64,000 bases of DNA from Eutypa lata (taxonomy: Eukaryota > Ascomycota > Sordariomycetes > Xylariales > Diatrypaceae). The stretch lies in assembly GCA_022661535.1 (NCBI GenBank), contig JAKULF010000019.1, positions 372,001 through 436,000 of the forward strand, written 5' to 3'. The stretch's first letter is position 1. Each line of letters opens with the position of its first letter. Below the pieces are notes generated by a model. The model saw only the letters and a program-made list of their open reading frames with translations. It had not been told where the DNA came from and ran no database searches. A program made the translations under genes and the position numbers. This document shows, piece by piece, positions 47,002 through 58,128 of the stretch.

Positions 47002-49206
47002 ATGGACCCTCTCTCCATCATCGCGAGCGTAGCTCAGGTCACTCTCTTCGCCGGATCTTTAATACAGGGAATTAGTCGCTTCGTCGTTAGTTACCGGGCT
47101 CTGCCGAACTCGATCCGGGAGCTGTACGACCAGCTGGATACCCTACAGCTAGCGCTTACTGCAGTTCAAGAGACGTTTCAGAAACGACCGCAACAGTTAC
47201 CCTTCGAACGTAGCCACCACGAGAATATCCACCGAATTATACAATCATGTCACTCATCTTTGAAAGAGCTTGAACATGAACTGCCCCAGCTCAAGGACAA
47301 CACGAACGCATTAAAAAAGGTCTGCTTGAGCTTGGAGAAGTCCATCAAAGAAGACCGCATCCAAGAAATCCTGGCGCACGTCAACACTTATACGACTATT
47401 TTGCAGCTTAGTCTAACCACGATATCTCTCGGCTCGCTGTGGCAAACGCATGAATCCCAAGAACAGATACAGGCCGAAATTCGCAAATTAACCGACAGGT
47501 TTCGATCTGTTCATATTTTCTCTGGCCGCGGCGGGGAAATCAAAGACCTATCGCTACAACAACTCAGCATCGAAGCTGACTTTGAAGTTATCAATCACGA
47601 AGGGGGAATTGGCCACGATGAGAAAACCGTCTTAGACGAAGAGATTAGAAACTGGCGGAAAACCGCTGACGATGTTGCGACTGCTGTTTCTCTGAACGAT
47701 CTGCCCGTGTTAGCCTTTGACTGCAGCAGATCCATTACACCTAGCGCGTCTGTCAGCGTCGACACCCTCCTGGCATACGAAGATGATTTCGACCCGGAGC
47801 CCGACTATAAGCATAAGCCGAGCCCAGATATTCTCGAGGCATTTATTACAGCGAACCGGGATATGGTCAACAATCTAATGCAATCCGGCATATATTTGAA
47901 AGCCGCGGAGTATCAGAACCGCGGTATTCACCTGAGAGAACAGCTATCGCGGGCACATGACGAGCCATATCCGTTTGATGAGCTAGCCGATATGAAGGAG
48001 AAGCGGGCAGACATCTTTTTGGAGTGTGACAGCGACGATGGCGATTCAGAAGCCAAGACCATTCTGCAGCAGCTATTAGAAAAGGAGGTGCAGCGACCAG
48101 CCGAGCAAAGATCGCAACCTCGGAGGTGCCGGCTCTATCATAAACTAGGCAACCTGTACCTCAAACAGGGCAATGTCGGGCAGGCACGAACATTCTTAGA
48201 CCGCGCCTTTGAAGGACGAAAGAATATGGATCCGCGACCGGACGACCTCGTAGCCGAGTCGGCCGAATTGCTCGTGAAGATCCTTCAGCTGTCACAAGCC
48301 TTTGACGATGCGCGCGGCCTCCACGAGTGGATACGGCAGGAGCTTCGCCGGACCTCGACAGGCGGAAACGTCGGCGTCAACCTAACGAAAGCGTACCAGT
48401 GGTGTAGAGAGAGGGGCCTCGACGTCGACAGCCCCAGCTTCCGCTTTGACGTGTGCGATTCGATCTCGGGCACGACGCCCATGCACCTCGCGATCCAAGC
48501 CGAAGACATCGACGTCTTGCGTGACATGCTGTCACACGTGCCGCACGTCGAGCAGCTCGACACGAGCTCCTCGACGCCGCTACACCAGGCAGCCGCTATG
48601 CGTAACAAGTACATCGTGCGCCTGCTCATCGAAGAACGCCACGCCACCGTCAACGTGCTAGACAGCAACGGCATGTCGCCACTGCACCGTTGCCAGTCGG
48701 CGGCGGGCGGCATCCGGGTAGCGGAGCTCCTGCTCGAGACATGCCCGCAGCTCGTGGACTGCCTCGACCACTTCGGCAAGACGGCGCTCTTCATGGCGTG
48801 CGAGAAGGGCAACGAGAAGATGGTGCGGTGCCTCCTGGCGGCGCACGCCAAGCCGAACATCGCGGGCCCGGGCGGGTGCACGCCGCTGATGGCCACCATC
48901 GAGGACGTGCCGCAGTCGGCGCGCAAGATCGCCATCGTGGAGCTGCTCCTCGGCAGCGGGGCGGACCCGGGGATCCAGGATCGTGACGGCCGCACCGCGT
49001 TCAAGGTAGCGAGCAACGCCGGCCTGGCCGGCAGCGAAATCAAAAACCTACTGAAGAAGGCTGCGGCCGTGTTCCCGCGGAGGGGAAGTGCGATGAGCGT
49101 CACGACCACGATCAGGAGTTCGGTCAGTGGTGCTACGGGGTCTTCGGGGTCGGGGTCGGGGTCGGGATCCGGATTTGGGTCGATGGAACCTTCACGCTCG
49201 CGGTAA
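47002..49206 (+). CDS. HeLo-like/NLR-type N-terminal domain protein with ankyrin repeats
   Basis: Single exon, 734 aa. It begins MDPLSIIASVAQVTLFAGSL, the form typical of the fungal N-terminal domain placed before STAND/NLR or ankyrin proteins (Helo_like_N / azaphilone-cluster type). Helices with heptad character continue to about residue 170. The middle (about 285-475) is alpha-helical and TPR-like, including LYHKLGNLYLKQGNVGQARTFLDRA. Ankyrin repeats fill about 488-690 (TPMHLAIQAEDIDVL, TPLHQAAAMRNKYIVRLLI, TALFMACEKGNEKMVRCLL, TPLMATIED, DGRTAFKVASNAG). No P-loop NTPase is present, so it is not a full NLR. A Ser/Gly repeat forms the C-terminus. A role in non-self recognition or regulated cell death is inference from the N-terminal domain type. 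Confidence 0.8.
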   Translation: MDPLSIIASVAQVTLFAGSLIQGISRFVVSYRALPNSIRELYDQLDTLQLALTAVQETFQKRPQQLPFERSHHENIHRIIQSCHSSLKELEHELPQLKDNTNALKKVCLSLEKSIKEDRIQEILAHVNTYTTILQLSLTTISLGSLWQTHESQEQIQAEIRKLTDRFRSVHIFSGRGGEIKDLSLQQLSIEADFEVINHEGGIGHDEKTVLDEEIRNWRKTADDVATAVSLNDLPVLAFDCSRSITPSASVSVDTLLAYEDDFDPEPDYKHKPSPDILEAFITANRDMVNNLMQSGIYLKAAEYQNRGIHLREQLSRAHDEPYPFDELADMKEKRADIFLECDSDDGDSEAKTILQQLLEKEVQRPAEQRSQPRRCRLYHKLGNLYLKQGNVGQARTFLDRAFEGRKNMDPRPDDLVAESAELLVKILQLSQAFDDARGLHEWIRQELRRTSTGGNVGVNLTKAYQWCRERGLDVDSPSFRFDVCDSISGTTPMHLAIQAEDIDVLRDMLSHVPHVEQLDTSSSTPLHQAAAMRNKYIVRLLIEERHATVNVLDSNGMSPLHRCQSAAGGIRVAELLLETCPQLVDCLDHFGKTALFMACEKGNEKMVRCLLAAHAKPNIAGPGGCTPLMATIEDVPQSARKIAIVELLLGSGADPGIQDRDGRTAFKVASNAGLAGSEIKNLLKKAAAVFPRRGSAMSVTTTIRSSVSGATGSSGSGSGSGSGFGSMEPSRSR

Positions 49207-49721
49207 CAAAACGCAGCAACTAAAAAAAGGTTTCGGATAAGGAAGGGAAGGAAAAGGTTGGAACCAGGAATTGTAGTGTAGACTTTAAGCTGGCGATATT
49301 TATAAGTATGATTACATTAACTGAGTGGTAGGATATGTCGGGATTAGAATGTTTCAAAATTAGGTCAACGGTCAAACAGGAAGTGATACCATGGTTGGAA
49401 GGGCGTCTTAGGCGTTTAAGAAACGGAATTGATTTTGTTGTACTAATGGAATATACATACAATGAACGCTTGCTCGTGTGTTCTTATACCGAACCGAATG
49501 ACAACTCGTAGTGCTTATATTTGGAACCTGCCCTAAGTGACACATCCCAGCCTAGGCATTCTCAGAGCCGTAGCCTTGTCAGAAGGGGTGATAGCCAATA
49601 ATATGCAGCATAGTCATTTGGAATTATGTCCTAGATCTGCGCATACGCTCACCCCCAGACGCTCGATCTATACGTAATTCGATTACCGTAGGCGAAATGC
49701 TGAACATTGGGGTATCAACAT
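49207..49721. other. Convergent 3' region, ankyrin gene and IMPACT gene
   Basis: Intergenic region of 515 bp between converging genes. No feature seen. Confidence 0.6.
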
Positions 49722-51508
49722 TCAACCTTCCTTGCGCCTCAAGTTCAGAATATCAGACAGTTTTAATCGCCCCTTCGCCCCCCATCCTGACGGCCCCTCC
49801 TCAACTTCAGGTCTCACTGTCGCATACCAACTCCAAGCCCGTCGATCAAGCTCAGAAGCGCTAAGATGATCTGCCCAGCTATCATATAGGAGACGGATGG
49901 CACCTAGTAACCTAGCAACGTTCTCCTCTTTCTCAATATCCAGGGCCTTTGTCGTTCTCTTCTTTGGAGCCGGCTTAACGGTTGACCTTCCACTCTTCTG
50001 CGGGGTTGGATGTTCCTTGGCAGGGCTTGTGTTCTCTAGCTGATCTAAATCACTTTTCTTGTCCGCATCAGCCTTCACATCAGCATCAATCCTTGTAGCG
50101 AAACTCTTAAGTAGATATGCCCTTGCAGCCTCGGGTCTGTGGATAGGCATTCCCACCACACCAGCCTCGTAGGATCGCGATGCTGAGCCAGCAGCGGTAG
50201 ATTTGTTCTTCATAGCTTCGAGGTCTAATCCCCATAGAGCTTCTCCGCCTAGGTTGACCTGAGCTCCGGTCAGCCTTAGGCGTTCTGCTAGAGCATCCCG
50301 CATGCAATTCTGCATGATTCTCCAGCGGTCAGGTCCCAGCATAATACCACCATACCAGCGGGTCATCACCACCAGGGTATTGACCGCATTTAGTTCACGC
50401 ATATTCTTTAGTAAGAACTCGCCAGCACCGGTCTCTTCATCATCGAAAGATTCTTCCTTGATTGTCGTTGCGTTGAATAAATTGGTTGGGACCTTAACGC
50501 GATATCCCCATGCATTATGGGACGCGGTCTGTAGAGAGGGCACGGCAGTAAACAGTGACTGAAGAAGAGATTGCCGTTGGGAGGGTTGGTTGATCTGTAT
50601 TGCTCGAACGACAAAGGTAGATTTCTTCAGCGTTACTGGCTGGCTTGTTGACCATGATTGGGACCCTATAGCACTACCTACAACAGTAGCACTGGAGGCG
50701 ATACTGCTGTCCGTGGCCTCCTGCTTCTGGTCTGGTTTCACGTCTTCGTCTTCTTTCCAGGTATAGCCACTTCGTTTCAAGACAGTAACCTCCCTTCCCA
50801 TCACTTTGACTTTCGGCTGGCCGTGACCCCAACCTTCTTGATCCGCACTCAAACCTTTCTCTAAGCCAAGTGAGACAGCTTTGCTTCTTGAGTTTGCGCT
50901 CACCGCAGCTTGTGCTAGGCTAAGTCGACCAGAAGGGGGCTGCTCGGGCATCGTATAGCGCAGAAGCTCGACGGCAAATGCTAGCACGAGTGGTGCTCGG
51001 TTTGTCACCAATCCAGTAGCCTGAATAATCTCTTCGTCTGTCTCTACGGATAACTCAAGCGAAGCCTCATATTCTTGTGGCGAAACTGGTTCTGAACCAT
51101 CCAGCCCTCCCCCCAAGTCGGATATCTTAGAGCGTTTCGCATTGTTAGATGTGGATTGCTCGGCGCCTGGTCTCTTGGTCGTCGTAGCCGTGGGATTCTG
51201 AACACTGTTATTCACCTGTTTCACTCGCGCTTTACATGCGTTATGTAGTGTTCGGGCGGCTTTCGCATCTTTGATGGCTGACTCAATCGAAGATAAGGGA
51301 GCTTCTGCTATCTGCTGGATGCTAAATCATTTAATAAACATTCTTCCTATTTCACAACCCCTGCAGTAACTATATAAGTAAAATGCAGAATTTACCTCTT
51401 CAAATTGTTGGACTGTAAGGACTTGACCCTTGTCATCGCATCTTTAATGGGGACTCTTCCTACAGTTAAGAGCCGAAGAAGCTCTTGAAGATCCTGTTGC
51501 GATGCCAT
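49722..51508 (-). CDS. Long IMPACT (UPF0029) domain protein
   Basis: Two exons, 51508-51396 and 51321-49722, give 570 aa. The 74-nt intron (GTAAAT to GATTTAG) adds the start MASQQDLQELLRLLTVGRVP and joins LKR to SIQQIAEAPLSS. The IMPACT/YigZ-type domain at about 270-385 is recognised by NTLVVMTRWYGGIMLGPDRWRIMQ and the preceding AWGYRV segment. In Yih1/IMPACT this domain binds Gcn1 and damps Gcn2 signalling, but those proteins have an RWD domain and about 260 residues. Here the N-terminal 100 residues are instead helical and the C-terminal 180 are Lys/Glu-rich with a KPAPKKRTTK nuclear-localisation-like stretch. It is therefore a distinct fungal subgroup and a Gcn2 role should not be assumed. 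Confidence 0.85.
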
Positions 51509-52377
51509 GATGAACAAACAATAGAGGTCGAATCAGGGTTAGCTTATTCACTTAGCTCGACCGATATGAAGCGGTGGAATTGCGAGTGAGAACAACCAGC
51601 GATCAGTCATCCTGCGCATGTGCTGACTTGAAACTTCATATGATTACGAATACAAGTCGCGCTTTGAGATAAGGCAGCACGCGTCAAAGCTTCAGCATTA
51701 CCGAAGTACTACGTAACTACCTCCTAATGTAGATACTTCTAGCCCCGCTACGAAGTAGATTCACTAATTACATATGCCGACTATGCAGGTACAGTGCCTG
51801 TTACCCCTCACAGTTGCTTTAATGTCTTTCTCACTGTGTGTCCAGTGAAGCTCTGACGTGCTGTGTCCACTGAAAATATTCCGATTTGCACTTATGTAAT
51901 TATGTATCTGACGTTTCCCTCCTATCTCAGATCTACACTACCACCTGCGTCACCGACCCCATATCAGACGAACATCATTACCTCCTCGACGTTCTGTTCT
52001 GCCTCTCTCCCCCCCTGCCTCTCCTCACTTAGACGCAGAAGCCCGGATGTCTACGCGAGCGAGCGAGCGAACCACATAGTAGTAGCAAATCACTGACTCA
52101 GTAGCACACCCAAGATTCAAGAGAGAGTTTTCCGAAGTAGATCGGTGCTTTGTACTATGGATCGGTAGGTTTACTGGTTCGTTGGGTTCCCATTTCACTT
52201 GTACCTACATAATATATATACATACATGCCTACGCGTATGCAGGTCCGGGGAACACGGATTGGCCTATTAGGTTTGAGTAGTGCCTGCGGCCTTGGAATG
52301 CCCGGGCCCAGCTCCTTGGGGATAGGAGAAGGCGCCAGAAACACCTTATACCATCTGCGGAGGTGAGGAAGACCATA
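51509..52377. other. Divergent promoter region, IMPACT gene and OMS1
   Basis: This 869-bp intergenic region holds single ACGCGT hexamers at 51679-51684 and 52232-52237 and a (GAGC)n-like short repeat near 52057-52070. No coding sequence is seen. Confidence 0.55.
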
Positions 52378-53859
52378 ATGATGCAACCTATCATCCCTAT
52401 ACATCATATATCGAGGGTAGGAGGAGTTGCCGCACGCCAGTGTAGCACGATTAGTGTCGCCAGGTGGGCGCGCCGGACTAGTTGTAGGCAATATGCCTCC
52501 TCGTCTAGCGGGCCCATACCGCCGCGGCCTAATGTGCCCAAGCCATTGCCTTACAAGCCTAACCGATCGGGGACCAAGCGGGAGAGTGCTTCCTCTCCAT
52601 CTCCGACTAGCGAGGCTCAGTCGGTATCGCAACTAGTCCGGACGCGGTGGCTCCCGCTCTTCGGCTTCGGCGCCGCGACCCTCTGTCTCGGCTACTTCGC
52701 GGCGTCTCTAGTGGTGTACTGGAAGAGGGAGCCGGCGGAGCGCTACGAGCCGGGCCACGAGCCGCAGGCGCCCACGGGCCGGCCCAGCATCCAGTCCCCG
52801 GTCGAGTTCGACCTGCACCTGGACAAGTCGGAATGGCGCTACGGCATCACGAAGCTGCGGCGGAAGCTCGGCGCCGCGGCGCGAGGGCACGTGCTCGAGG
52901 TCGCCGTGGGCACCGGCCGTAACCTGGAGTTCTACGACTGGGCCGGGATCACCGATGCCGCCACCACCGCCGCCGAAAAAGAAGACGCAACAACAGAAGA
53001 TGAGAAGAAGAAAAAGAACAAGCAGATTCTCGAGAAGCTCGAAAAGGTCCGCTGGGACCGCTCTAAGCTGGCCGCCCTCGAAGATGACAAGGTGCGCAGC
53101 TACACGGGCCTCGACATCTCGCCGGCGATGCTCGACATCGCGCTGAAGCGGATGCGGCAGGTGGTGCCGCACGTAGCGGATGCGCTGCCGAAGAAGCCCC
53201 TCTTCAATGAACTCGCGTCCCAGGGCAGCAACACCAACAGCAACGACTGCGTCTCGCTCGTGGACAACAAGATCCGCATCCTAAAATCAGACGCGCAGTC
53301 CGCTCTCCCACGTCCTCCACATGCTCCACCGACAGGCAAAATAGCCGACACCGACAAGTACGACACGATCATCCAGACGTTCGGGCTCTGCAGCGTGCGG
53401 GACCCGGTGGCCCTGCTCGCGAGCATGGCGGCCTCCCTCCAGCCCGAGACGGGGCGCATCGTCCTACTCGAGCACGGCCGCAGCAGCTGGTGGGAGCTCG
53501 TCAACGGCCTGCTGGACCGCAGCGCCCGGGGCCACTTCGAGCGCTTCGGGTGCTGGTGGAACCGCGACATCGAGCGCGTCGTGCGCGATGCCGAGAGCCG
53601 CGTCCCCGGGCTCGAGGTCGTGAGGCTCGAGCGCCCCGGCCTCGTCACCTTCGGTACGCATATCTGGATCGAGCTTCGGGTGACGACGACGAGCCGGACG
53701 AAGCCAGCTAAGGGCCCGGAGAAGAAGGTGGGGGAAGAGAAGAGGCCGGACAGCAACACGGTAGAGCCATCGCGACAAGAACAGAAGTCCGGTGGTGGTT
53801 GGTTTGGGTCTAGCTCTCTTCTGAGTATAAAGAAGCCCTCGGAGCCGAAGGGGCATTAA
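52378..53859 (+). CDS. OMS1: Mitochondrial methyltransferase Oms1
   Basis: Single exon, 493 aa from the first ATG at 52378; a second ATG follows directly. The first 45 residues are rich in Arg/Ser/Ala without acidic residues, as in a mitochondrial presequence. One membrane span lies near residues 95-115 (LFGFGAATLCLGYFAASLVVYW). The SAM-binding motif I is VLEVAVGTGRNLEFY near residue 185, motif II/III follows in YTGLDISPAMLDIA, and later elements are FGLCSVRDPV and GRIVLLEHGRSS. Known role: Oms1 is an inner-membrane methyltransferase-like protein that supports respiratory-complex biogenesis in yeast. A Glu/Lys-rich insert sits between motif I and the next strand, and the tail is Lys/Ser-rich. 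Confidence 0.92.
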   Translation: MMQPIIPIHHISRVGGVAARQCSTISVARWARRTSCRQYASSSSGPIPPRPNVPKPLPYKPNRSGTKRESASSPSPTSEAQSVSQLVRTRWLPLFGFGAATLCLGYFAASLVVYWKREPAERYEPGHEPQAPTGRPSIQSPVEFDLHLDKSEWRYGITKLRRKLGAAARGHVLEVAVGTGRNLEFYDWAGITDAATTAAEKEDATTEDEKKKKNKQILEKLEKVRWDRSKLAALEDDKVRSYTGLDISPAMLDIALKRMRQVVPHVADALPKKPLFNELASQGSNTNSNDCVSLVDNKIRILKSDAQSALPRPPHAPPTGKIADTDKYDTIIQTFGLCSVRDPVALLASMAASLQPETGRIVLLEHGRSSWWELVNGLLDRSARGHFERFGCWWNRDIERVVRDAESRVPGLEVVRLERPGLVTFGTHIWIELRVTTTSRTKPAKGPEKKVGEEKRPDSNTVEPSRQEQKSGGGWFGSSSLLSIKKPSEPKGH

Positions 53860-54611
53860 ATTCAAGCTAGTTGTAAAGCTACTGTATCGGGGGCAAGACT
53901 ATATCTTCGGATAGGTAGTCAGACGCACATAACCCACATATGTATCTCTAGCGAGCATCTACAAAATCCGCGTTACAAGGTCTATTACAAAGTACTTCAT
54001 ATCACTCACATCTTCTAGACCTGGTATGAGCAAGAAATTATCTGGTTTGAATGGAGACTTTTATTCCCATTGGTTCTAAATCCATGTTTTCCCTTCTGTC
54101 GTATATAACGATGAAGTTGACCTGATGCGCTTTTGCCATCCTGTAATAATAACGTATACAAGAGTCTTGTTTTTTTCTAATCCAAAGCCATCTTGTTGTT
54201 GGTATATCCCCCAATCTTCATACTCTATAGACTTCGGGGTCTTGACAAACCCTCAACTGCGCAGCCTTGCGTATGACTGTCCGCAACAAACCATACGCGG
54301 TCGCAAATGTAGGATGGCATGCCCGTGATAGTTCCACAAACCTTGAAGAACCATCACAAGTACAAAGGCGAAAAGACACACTGGTCTAGAGGAGAAAAAA
54401 GCGGCTAGTAATGGGGCGCAGGGCCCCTATGCAGCCAAAAAAATCAGACCCATTTTTAAAACCCAGCCAGCAATAGCACCGATAAACTCCGTCATAACAA
54501 GGCATCCCGCGCTTCAAGTGTCCTCTCTGTACATCAAAAACATAACTCCTTCAATCATACACAAATGCTTTAAGCATTTCGTTCCGAGTTCAACTCTGTT
54601 TTGCATAATGA
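53860..54611. other. Convergent 3' region, OMS1 and winged-helix gene
   Basis: This 752-bp region lies between two converging genes. I see no feature in it. Confidence 0.6.
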
Positions 54612-55822
54612 CTAGAAGCCATTGAGTAAACCGTCAAGTTCATCTAACTCGACCGTCTCCGGGCTCCTATCCCATTCGAGCATAGCGTCTAACTTGGTCC
54701 AACTTTCAGCCTCCACGTCCTTCTTTGGCGGTGGCATCATGCTTGGGCGCATAGCCGGACTAGTCATGAAGGCCATGTAAGGGAAGAAGGTCGGAGCAAG
54801 AGACCTATTATGCTCGCCGAATAATTGTTCGTTTTGTAGTCCATCGTCTAGAAGAACTTGGTCGACGGGGGCTGCCGTTAGGAGATCCCCACTAAGTTTC
54901 CGCTTTTGTAGTCCATCTGCAGTTTGTGTGAACTCTTTCTCATCCTTCTCCAACGGAGGTTCACCGCCTCTCTGAAGCGACTGATGGCGACCAGATGCCG
55001 AGCCCATTGGAGTGCCGGGCATCGGAACGTCTTCCTCTGCATCGTCGAATTCGGGTGATGAGAGATCAATTTCGGGAGAAAGGCTGAGCTCTCTTCTGCG
55101 ATCGCCCTCGGTATCCTCCGTCGTGGAGGCAGAGCTTGATAGAGACGGCGTAACTAGCTCGCGCAAATGTGATTGAGCAGTGGAGGGGTCGGGAAGAGGT
55201 TGGTGAGGGCAAGTAGTGAGATAAAAGTATGTGCGCCTAGGGTGAACCGTCTCGAGCTCCTTCGCGAGGGGACAGGGAGCAATAGCAGACCAGCATGATC
55301 GCTTCAGGTAGCCTGCAAGTCGGGACGAGATGATAGCGCACGGATTTGCAGATCTGGACTTTAAGTTAGCGCGCATGCAAACCTTCAAAAACAATGCATA
55401 GATGAAACATACTGCTGGACGATTTTTAATTGATCTATCAAGACAACCGACAGCTCCTTGACGAGATGAGGACGGTTGCTTGTTTCCTGTAGTCGCACAA
55501 TAACTGCATGTACAATCTCATCGTTGATACCCTCCAAGTCGATTGTCTTAGCCTCGGTGGACTCGGCACCGTCGCCCTCAATGGAGGTCTGAACACCCGG
55601 CGAGGGCGGCGGAGTGCGATCAAACTTGGTAGGGGTATGTGACCGTTTGACCTTCTTGTTTGGGTGCTCGACTGAACTTTCTGAAGCTACTCTAGGTCTC
55701 GACATGTTGTTGGTAGTATTACTGTTTGCTGAAGGTCGGTTCGAGGATCGCGGATGACTGGAAGGGACGTGTATGCCGAGTGAAGACAGTGACAGCGACT
55801 TGCGACGAGTGTTGTACGGCAT
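54612..55822 (-). CDS. GDS1-type winged-helix protein
   Basis: Two exons, 55822-55413 and 55353-54612, give 383 aa. The 59-nt intron (GTATGT, GCTAAC branch, TCCAG) joins LKIVQQ to SANPCAIISSRL. The joined region, about residues 95-190, reads as a winged-helix fold: NDEIVHAVIVRLQETSNRP, AIISSRLAGYLKRS, then CPLAKELETVHPRRTYFYLT. This resembles the winged helix of fungal Gds1-like proteins, which are putative nuclear regulators. The N-terminus is Ser/Arg-rich with a KKVKRSHTPTK nuclear-localisation-like stretch. The C-terminal half is disordered and acidic and ends in DELDGLLNGF, an acidic/hydrophobic tail of activation-domain type. DNA targets are unknown. Confidence 0.75.
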
Positions 55823-57295
55823 GACGAAGGGAGGGCCAGCAAGGGCTAGCTAGCTAGGTGACAGGGCAGGATGAGAAAGATAAGATATACTATTAAAATA
55901 CCACCAAGCTGTCTTATAAACTCGTTAACTCTAATGGACGACAAATAACGCCACACAGCTCTACTTTAGTCTTGTCTTGTAATTGTAAATACCTAAGTAA
56001 GTATGAAAAGAAAAGAAGCGGCGAGGTGAAACCAGGGAGTTGTAGGTAGGAATAGTATACAATGTATGGGATGGAATATGGGGATGTATGTATGTATGTA
56101 GGCAGGTAGGGAAAGAAAGTTGATGGGGGGATATGATGGGTGGTGGCATGGCATAGCATAACTAGCATGGCTGCATGGGCGACTAACTACCTATTGATGT
56201 AGCTCCTCTAGACGGTACATACGGAACGGATGATGATGTTTGGTGGGTCTTATTACATCTACCTAAGGACGTATGTATTTAGGGTAGTTTTAGTAGCGCG
56301 CGGTAGTACACTATTATTGCATGTATGTAGGTATGTAGGTATGTATCATGTATATGTTGTATGCCTGTTGGTATGGATCTCAAGAGCATGAGGAAAGGGA
56401 AGAAAAGCGGTGGGGGGGGGGGAGAAGAAGCCCTCCTCCCTCCTCTCTCTACTGTTGAACATTTTGCCAGCCCAAGCTTGAGTGACTTGAGTGATAATAA
56501 GGATACTGTATCGATATTGTACCTGATCCCAAGGGAGGAGGCAAAGGGTTACGCAAAAGAAAAGAGAAGGCAAAAATAAGAGGGACAAAATGAAGGGTCC
56601 CTTTTTTCAGAGCTACCTAGACTCTAGAGCTACTTGTAAATGCCGCCGGCTAGAGGTTTTAGATTTATGTCTATGAATCGATGACATTTGAACACTGGTA
56701 CCCATGTAGGTACATAATCTTCATAATGTAATGATCACCACCTAAAGTGACTACGTATTGAATCTCGAGTATCATCAGCGAATGTTTTCACGTCTGCATC
56801 TCTGGGGAACACCAAAACCACATCATATCACGACACCACATCAATTCGATCCCACTGGCATGGATGGAGATAAAATAATTTTGGGGCAGATCACCACGAA
56901 AAAGGCAATCAGGCTGCAGCTGCAAGGCAGCGCAGAGATGGGGAACCCTTACCAGATTCTGGTGATGGACAAGGGTGTGAAAAAAAATTATCGTTCGACC
57001 ATTTGTTCGTCGCGAACGCTCCGGGAGTACCTTTCCCTACTATTTACAGCTGCAAGGTACCTGTTCGGATCTGCTGTTATATCATGCCTCATCTAGCGCC
57101 TTCACAGCTTTCAAAACTTTCAGGGTTTCTCAATCGAATGTACCCTTCCAATGCAATGGAGAGCAGGGATGGGCCCCTGTAATGTGTTAGATCCAAGTTG
57201 AAGTTATTGGACTAAAGTTTTAGAATTGACAAACGAAGTGGCTGGATTGGCTATAACAGCAAACCGGGGACCCGCTTCCCGTCACTCTAACACCC

Positions 57296-57315
57296 AAAAA
57301 AAAAAAAAAAAAAAG
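57296..57315 (+). repeat. Poly-A tract (A20)
   Basis: Twenty consecutive A residues are followed by a short GA repeat. No upstream retroelement-like coding or target-site duplication is visible, so I do not call a retroposon. Confidence 0.9.
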
Positions 57316-57831
57316 AGAGAGAGAAACCATCCGGGGGTATTCTTCTGTTTTTCTTCGTGAATTTTTTCTTTCTTCCTTTTCAGAGGGGCCTTGTACCCGA
57401 ACTTGTTATTTCGCACTCTCTCAAATTGCCACTTGACAGGATACTAGTTAATAATTACATAAAATCTATAGGCCCCAAGTACATAAAATTATAACAATTT
57501 CCATATAGCTACTACCTACTTATTTACTTACATAAACTTTTTAGCCTATAAAAGTTCGCAATTAAGATCACCACGATCGCGGGACAGGATTTATAGATAC
57601 ATACGTGCTTAGCGTGCCCAACCACAGCAAAAAGGCGGTAAAGCCCCATGCTCATGATGAAATCTAAATGTGTGCCATTGCTAGATATGCAAGAGATGCG
57701 AGCCAAGTGTAGTACATATGAGGAAGATGGGTAGAAGCAACATTAAGGGATGGGACAAAGTTGAAATAAAACATAAGCAGTCTTGTCATTCCTCATTCCT
57801 AGTGGTGGTCGCGATTGTGGTAATGGTAGTA

Positions 57832-57861
57832 GTGATGGTGATGGTGATGGTGATGGTGATG
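57832..57861. repeat. (GTGATG)5 microsatellite
   Basis: Five tandem GTGATG units are followed by GTGGTG. A frame reading Val-Met repeats through it is an artefact of the repeat. Confidence 0.93.
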
Positions 57862-58112
57862 GTGGTGGGTAGACGAACTCATCCAATAAAACTAAAACCT
57901 TGCATTGTCGTCACTTACAACGTAGTGTATCCTCCATACCTTGTAAATCCTGTCAGCGTTAGGTATTGTTGGTGCTAGTTATAATTTAGCATTGATGACA
58001 TGTCTACGAAGTATTCTAGGCTATAATACATAGTATCACCATAAGAAAACAGCGAAGTTGTAAAACAAACAAAGTAAAGGATACTTATGGCTACGGTGTT
58101 ATTGACTTACAT

Positions 58113-58128
58113 ACCTACCTAGGTAGGT
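58113..58128. repeat. 16-nt palindrome centred on CCTAGG
   Basis: ACCTACCT is followed directly by its reverse complement AGGTAGGT. It shares the core of the 22-nt palindrome at 26166-26187. Confidence 0.9.

Noticed and set aside
48285..49109. 274-aa minus-strand frame
   Set aside because: Antisense shadow of the GC-rich ankyrin region.
56758..57096. 112-aa plus-strand frame
   Set aside because: Composition is not protein-like over most of its length and there is no splice or domain support.
57296..57330. A20 run as the tail of a LINE/SINE-type retroposon
   Set aside because: No upstream coding remnant, internal promoter or flanking target duplication visible.
57718..57978. 86-aa frame with Val-Met repeats
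   Set aside because: Product of the GTGATG microsatellite.
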